17,125 nucleotides of DNA, from assembly GCA_964645125.1 (NCBI GenBank), contig CAZXZC010000014.1, forward strand, positions 1-17,125. The letters are read 5' to 3'. The stretch comes from JBDKGD01 sp964645125. GTDB taxonomy: Bacteria > Patescibacteriota > Minisyncoccia > UBA6257 > 2-01-FULL-56-20. Positions 14,166-17,125 of this stretch are shown here, piece by piece. A program made the position numbers and the translations under genes. Position 1 is the first letter of the stretch. Every line of letters starts with the position of its first letter. Under the pieces are notes generated by a model that had not been told where the DNA came from, ran no database searches, and worked only from the letters and a program-made list of their open reading frames with translations.

Positions 14166-14174
14166 TGTTATAAT
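14166..14174 (+). promoter_or_regulatory. Extended -10 promoter of the baseplate-J-like gene
   Basis: TGTTATAAT is a perfect extended -10 element (TG, one base, TATAAT). No clear -35 is seen at 17 bases. The start site would fall near 14181, about 10 bases before the ATG at 14191. AAAAGGA (14175-14181) looks like an SD but would lie at or before the transcript start. Confidence 0.65.
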
Positions 14175-14190
14175 AAAAGGACATATTGGC

Positions 14191-15849
14191 ATGAAGAAAA
14201 TCGTTGTTGAAAAAGACGATACCGCAGCAGATGTCGTCCGCAAAATCCTGGCGCAGCCGCATACCGAAATCACCCTTGTTGCGCCAAAAGGTGCGCACAT
14301 TAGGGGCGCCATTACCAATTTTTACACCATAGAAAAAGAAGCGACCAAAGCCGGTCGTACTATTACCATTGAATCTGTTGACGATGAAATCTTAGCCTTT
14401 GCTCGTGCTGCAAACATGGAGGCAGTGCACCCGTTATTTCAAGGCAACAGGCGCTCCGCCACCACCAGCGACATTGTATTTACTAAAAAGACTCGTACGC
14501 CAACCCCGGAGGAAATAATAGAGGAAGATCGCAGGCAGGAAGCGATGCATCATGAGCAGTCAGTAGTACATCACAATCCCCAAACCGTAGAAATCTTCTC
14601 CCCCCACACCGATATTGCTGAAAAAAACGTGCATCGTATTGATGAAGGCGATGCTCCGCAGGAGTTTCCGCGCGCGAAACGAAATAGAGTAGCCATAGTA
14701 AAAAAAGCAGTCGCGGTTGTTTTGGTGTGCGCGCTTCTAGGGGCCGGCGCTTGGGCAAGTTTACAATTCTCGCGAGCTCAAGTGGCGATACAAACCAAAA
14801 AATACGATTGGAGTACCACTATGCAAGTGCGTGCCGATGTAAATGTGCAGTCCGTAAACACACAAACAGGCGTAGTGCCTGCCGAGCTTTTTTTCCAGCA
14901 AAAAAACTTTACCCAAATATACAAAGCCAGCGCCGTACAAGATGTCTCAACCAAGGCGACTGGCCAAATTACCATTTTCAACGCGTACAGCTCTAAGCAG
15001 CAATCGCTTGTTGCCTCAACCAGGTTCGAGACGCCCGATGGTAAAATTTTCCGTCTCACAAAAACCGTAAACGTCCCAGGTGCTGTAATCGCTGGTGGCA
15101 AAATTACTCCCGCGAGTATTCAAGCAGAAGTAACAGCCGATGCGCCCGGCGAGAGTTTTAATATTTCTCAAGAAACCAAAGTTACCATACCCGGATTTAA
15201 GAATTCCGATAAGTTTGCTGGATTCTATGGTACCATTACCCAAACCTCCGGTGGTTTTCAGGGGAAAAAACCATATCCGACCGATGCTGACATAGATGCC
15301 GCGAAGAAAAAGGCGATTGAAGTAGTTACTGCAAGCCTGCAGAGTTGGTATGCCAATCCTCGCACCAAAGATTTTAAAATTCTCGATAACACGAGCGCAT
15401 TGCAAATAACTAAAACATCCGTAAACCCGAATACTGATGCACAGGGGAACTTCAGTGTGTTCGTAGAGGGCTCGCTACAAGTCATCGCGTTTCGCGAGCA
15501 AGACATACGTGCTATTGCACAAGCAAAAGCAGAACTTGCCGCTGCTGGCAGTGTAATTAACGATAAAAAGACATTGCAGAACGTTCGCATTGAGTATGGA
15601 AACCCAACCATAAATCTTGCTAAAAAAACGATGGATATGAATATAAGCATGCAAGCAACCGTAGTCCCAACCATTGAAACAACCGCCCTTGCCGCTCAGG
15701 TGCAGGGCAAAACCATTTCCGAAGCAGAAGGTATTGTCGCTGGCCTTGCCGATGTTGCGAGTGCTCGAATCTCTTTGTGGCCGCGCTGGGCTAGCACCAT
15801 CCCAACCGATCAAAATCGCATCCATATTGAGGTTTCGCCCGTAAAGTAG
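14191..15849 (+). CDS. Membrane-anchored baseplate-J/gp47-like protein
   Basis: A 552-residue protein with an N-terminal cytoplasmic-like domain (about 1-85, VVEKDDTAADVVRKIL to NMEAVHPLF), a charged linker, one membrane helix (about 171-191) and a large extracytoplasmic beta-rich part. In that part KATGQITIFNAYSSKQQSL, then ETPDGKIFRLT, then ADAPGESFNI and TIPGFKNSDKFAGFYG resemble the conserved core of phage baseplate J/gp47-like proteins that are annotated widely in CPR genomes. The phage name reflects homology only; no other tail genes are near, so a cell-envelope role is more likely. The frame is open to 14020, but that start would span a terminator and promoter; ATG 14191 follows both. 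It is a monocistronic unit between a terminator and the infA promoter. No clear terminator was found after it. Confidence 0.7.
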   Translation: MKKIVVEKDDTAADVVRKILAQPHTEITLVAPKGAHIRGAITNFYTIEKEATKAGRTITIESVDDEILAFARAANMEAVHPLFQGNRRSATTSDIVFTKKTRTPTPEEIIEEDRRQEAMHHEQSVVHHNPQTVEIFSPHTDIAEKNVHRIDEGDAPQEFPRAKRNRVAIVKKAVAVVLVCALLGAGAWASLQFSRAQVAIQTKKYDWSTTMQVRADVNVQSVNTQTGVVPAELFFQQKNFTQIYKASAVQDVSTKATGQITIFNAYSSKQQSLVASTRFETPDGKIFRLTKTVNVPGAVIAGGKITPASIQAEVTADAPGESFNISQETKVTIPGFKNSDKFAGFYGTITQTSGGFQGKKPYPTDADIDAAKKKAIEVVTASLQSWYANPRTKDFKILDNTSALQITKTSVNPNTDAQGNFSVFVEGSLQVIAFREQDIRAIAQAKAELAAAGSVINDKKTLQNVRIEYGNPTINLAKKTMDMNISMQATVVPTIETTALAAQVQGKTISEAEGIVAGLADVASARISLWPRWASTIPTDQNRIHIEVSPVK

Positions 15850-15922
15850 CAACAGCCCTAAAACCCTCTATTTTCAGGCTCAAAACCCATAAGACCCATG
15901 GCCAATACCCAGCACCTTTTAT

Positions 15923-15952
15923 TTGACACCCCATGCTTGTTCTGGCTATACT
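15923..15952 (+). promoter_or_regulatory. Sigma70-type promoter of the infA-rpmJ-rpsM-rpsK operon
   Basis: TTGACA (15923-15928, perfect) and TATACT (15947-15952, five of six) are separated by 18 bases. This is the best promoter in the window, as expected for translation genes. The start site would be near 15959, giving a leader of about 34 bases. Confidence 0.85.
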
Positions 15953-15960
15953 GTGCAGAC

Positions 15961-15978
15961 ATACAGCTTCTACTGTAT
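15961..15978 (+). promoter_or_regulatory. Leader hairpin upstream of infA
   Basis: ATACAG (15961-15966) and CTGTAT (15973-15978) form a perfect six-base stem with a six-base loop. It begins right at the predicted transcript start and ends just before AGG (15981-15983), the likely SD of infA. It may protect the 5' end or tune initiation. Confidence 0.5.
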
Positions 15979-15992
15979 ACAGGCTCGTCACG

Positions 15993-16202
15993 ATGACACA
16001 ATCCGAACGTATTGAAGGCTTAGTAAAAGAGGCATTGCCAGGGTTGAACTTTAGAGTGCAACTGGCAGGCGGGCAGACAGAAATTTTGGCCCACCTTGCA
16101 GGCAGACTCAAACTGAACCACATTCGTGTATTGGTGGGGGATAGAGTGCAACTCGAATTAAGCCCCGATGGCCGTCTCGGCCGCATCGTCAAGCGCCTCT
16201 AA
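15993..16202 (+). CDS. infA: Translation initiation factor IF-1
   Basis: A 69-residue S1-like OB-fold protein that binds the 30S A-site during initiation. The family pattern is visible in order: an N-terminal GLVKEALPGLNFRVQL, then EILAHLAGRLKLNHIRVLVGD with the KLNHIR segment that contacts 16S rRNA, and a C-terminal VQLELSPDGRLGRIVKR. The usual 'SPYDLTRGRI' loop is slightly shorter (SPDGRLGRI). The frame is open from 15933, inside the promoter, but the ATG at 15993 lies behind AGG with 9-base spacing and gives the normal length. It heads the ribosomal-protein operon, with rpmJ following after 10 bases, the standard gene order. Confidence 0.95.
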   Translation: MTQSERIEGLVKEALPGLNFRVQLAGGQTEILAHLAGRLKLNHIRVLVGDRVQLELSPDGRLGRIVKRL

Positions 16203-16212
16203 TTTATTTTTT

Positions 16213-16326
16213 ATGAAAGTACGAAGTTCTATTGGTAAAATGTGCAATAAATGCAAAATCGTAAAGCGACGTGGTCGCTTATTTGTCATCTGCGCAACCG
16301 CCAAGCATAAACAGCGCCAAGGTTAA
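16213..16326 (+). CDS. rpmJ: 50S ribosomal protein bL36
   Basis: A 37-residue ribosomal protein, the smallest of the large subunit. The sequence starts MKVRSSIGKMCNKCKIVKRR and ends in KHKQRQG, the normal family layout. The zinc ligands C11, C14, C27 and H32 are all present, so this is the zinc-binding (C+) form. There is no SD before the ATG; a T-rich run precedes it. It lies between infA and rpsM, as in most bacteria. Confidence 0.97.
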   Translation: MKVRSSIGKMCNKCKIVKRRGRLFVICATAKHKQRQG

Positions 16327-16348
16327 TACTTATTATCATCTTTCACCC

Positions 16349-16732
16349 ATGCGTATTTTCGGTATAAACATCCCTGATGAAAAAAATGTAGAGTATGCTC
16401 TTACGTATATTTATGGTATCGGTTTAACGACCTCTCGCCGTATTTTAAAAGACGCCAAAATTAATCCGCTCAAAAAAGCCCGTGAATTAACTACCGATGA
16501 GATCAGCAAAATTCAGGGATTTGTAGAAAAGAATGTGCGCGTTGAAGGTGAATTGCGCCAATATGTACGTTCGCACGTGCAACGTTTGAAGGATCTGAAA
16601 GTATATCGCGGTCTTCGTCATGCTCGTCGATTGCCGGTTCGAGGTCAGCGAACCAAAACAAACTCCCGTACCGTTCGCGGAAACGTCCGTAAGACCGCCG
16701 GTTCAGGAAAGCGCAAGGTTGATTTGAAGTAA
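16349..16732 (+). CDS. rpsM: 30S ribosomal protein uS13
   Basis: A 127-residue protein of the 30S head that contacts the P-site tRNA and bridges to the large subunit. The start MRIFGINIPDEKNVEYALTY differs slightly from the usual 'ARIAGVNIP' but is clear, then YGIGLTTSRRIL with the helix-turn segment, a middle ELRQYVRSHVQRLKDLKVYR, and the very conserved C-terminal GLRHARRLPVRGQRTKTNSR with a basic tail. The open frame begins at 16271 within rpmJ; the ATG at 16349, 22 bases after the rpmJ stop, is the homologous start. No SD is visible. Confidence 0.97.
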   Translation: MRIFGINIPDEKNVEYALTYIYGIGLTTSRRILKDAKINPLKKARELTTDEISKIQGFVEKNVRVEGELRQYVRSHVQRLKDLKVYRGLRHARRLPVRGQRTKTNSRTVRGNVRKTAGSGKRKVDLK

Positions 16733-16745
16733 TAAATACGATACC

Positions 16746-16759
16746 ATAACCCACGTTAT
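16746..16759 (+). promoter_or_regulatory. Small hairpin in the rpsM-rpsK gap
   Basis: ATAAC (16746-16750) and GTTAT (16755-16759) form a perfect five-base stem with a four-base loop, four bases before the rpsK ATG. No SD is present. It is short and AT-rich, so function is doubtful; it may affect initiation or be chance. Confidence 0.3.
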
Positions 16760-16763
16760 AGCT

Positions 16764-17125
16764 ATGCCTAAAAAAGCCGTACAACCAAAATCAAGCGAGA
16801 AAGAAGCAGTCACTGCTCCAGCTGCCGCCCCAGCACGTAAATCAAAAAAGATTGAAACTGGCCGTGCCTACATTAACGCTTCATACAACAACACGCTTAT
16901 TACCTTTACCGACGCCAAGGGCAATATTATTGCCTGGGGATCGGCTGGTTCACTCGGCTTTTCCGGCCCCAAAAAGGCAACCCCATTTGCCTCTTCAAAG
17001 GTAGTAGCAGCGCTTGCCGAAAAGGTAAAGCCAATGGGCTTAACCACGCTTGATATTTTTGTAAAGGGAGTAGGGGGTGGTCGTGATTCAGCACTTCGCT
17101 CCATCATCAACCAGGGTTTTTTGGT
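16764..17125 (+). CDS. rpsK: 30S ribosomal protein uS11, 3' partial
   Basis: The first 120 codons of uS11, a platform protein of the 30S subunit near the mRNA exit and the Shine-Dalgarno helix. The N-terminus is Lys/Ala/Pro-rich and about a dozen residues longer than in E. coli (MPKKAVQPKSSEKEAV to KSKKIETG). The core follows: GRAYINASYNNTLITFTDAK, GNIIAWGSAGSLGFSG, KATPFASSKVVAA and VKGVGGGRDSALRSI. The usual Pro in 'KGPG' is Val here. The frame is open at the window edge, so only the last residues are missing. It follows rpsM by 31 bases; rpsD and rpoA would be expected next. Confidence 0.96.
   Translation, partial: MPKKAVQPKSSEKEAVTAPAAAPARKSKKIETGRAYINASYNNTLITFTDAKGNIIAWGSAGSLGFSGPKKATPFASSKVVAALAEKVKPMGLTTLDIFVKGVGGGRDSALRSIINQGFL

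Noticed and set aside
14020..14190. Upstream extension of the baseplate-J-like reading frame
   Set aside because: It spans a perfect terminator and an extended -10 promoter, and the added residues have no coherent pattern.
14191..15849. Prophage or contractile-injection gene cluster
   Set aside because: Only a single baseplate-J-like gene is present; no sheath, tube, tail-fibre or portal genes occur in the window.
15850..15922. Terminator after the baseplate-J-like gene
   Set aside because: Only a four-base AGCC/GGCT pairing was found, with no T-tract; not enough to call.
1..17125. tRNA, rRNA, SRP RNA, CRISPR arrays, insertion sequences
   Set aside because: No T-loop or cloverleaf pattern, regular spaced repeats, SRP GGAA-tetraloop motif or transposase-like frame was seen. 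The pilin-dnaX gap was considered for SRP RNA and lacks its conserved core.

Overview
The window reads as a piece of a Patescibacteria (CPR) chromosome, probably of the Parcubacteria type. This rests on the gene repertoire and not on a database search: several pseudopilin genes in a row, a DUF4015-type protein, a membrane-anchored baseplate-J-like protein, short DnaX, very compact spacing and few Shine-Dalgarno (SD) sequences. TGA is used as a stop (for example at 7919-7921) and does not occur inside the genes, so the recoded UGA=Gly code of Gracilibacteria and Absconditabacteria does not apply. No tRNA, rRNA, CRISPR array, transposase or phage integrase was seen.

Region 1 (1-5425, + strand) is a type IV pilus / type II secretion-like block: the 3' part of an inner-membrane platform protein (PilC/GspF), a large multidomain pseudopilin, a PilW/PulJ-like pseudopilin, a PilX-like protein and a small pilin with its own extended -10 promoter. 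It ends in a strong rho-independent terminator whose T-tract overlaps the 3' end of convergent dnaX. Region 2 (5417-6523, - strand) is dnaX alone, with a well-formed promoter and almost no leader.

Region 3 (6605-12842, + strand) is a tightly packed set of cell-wall and chromosome-segregation genes: a DUF4015 TIM-barrel protein, a fused L,D-transpeptidase/S11 peptidase, scpA, scpB, a second S11 D,D-carboxypeptidase and mraY. MraY makes lipid I, S11 enzymes trim stem pentapeptides to tetrapeptides, and L,D-transpeptidases use tetrapeptides as donors, so the wall genes form a plausible pathway. ScpA and ScpB are the kleisin and winged-helix partners of SMC.

Region 4 (12843-14098) holds two unrecognised small membrane proteins. 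The first gene is conspicuously AT-rich with AGA/AGG arginine codons; the second has an N-terminal four-cysteine motif, a palindrome over its putative promoter and a perfect terminator. This looks like an accessory insert. Region 5 (14166-15849) is a one-gene unit for a membrane-anchored baseplate-J-like protein.

Region 6 (15923-17125) starts with a near-consensus promoter and a leader hairpin, followed by infA, rpmJ (37 codons), rpsM and the 5' part of rpsK, the conserved end of the ribosomal-protein/alpha operon. The least ordinary items are the transpeptidase-carboxypeptidase fusion with an altered third S11 motif, the domain-in-domain architecture of the large pseudopilin, the AT-rich membrane-protein island with its operator-like palindrome, and the structured segment between the pilin gene and dnaX. 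No intergenic stretch exceeds 300 bases.
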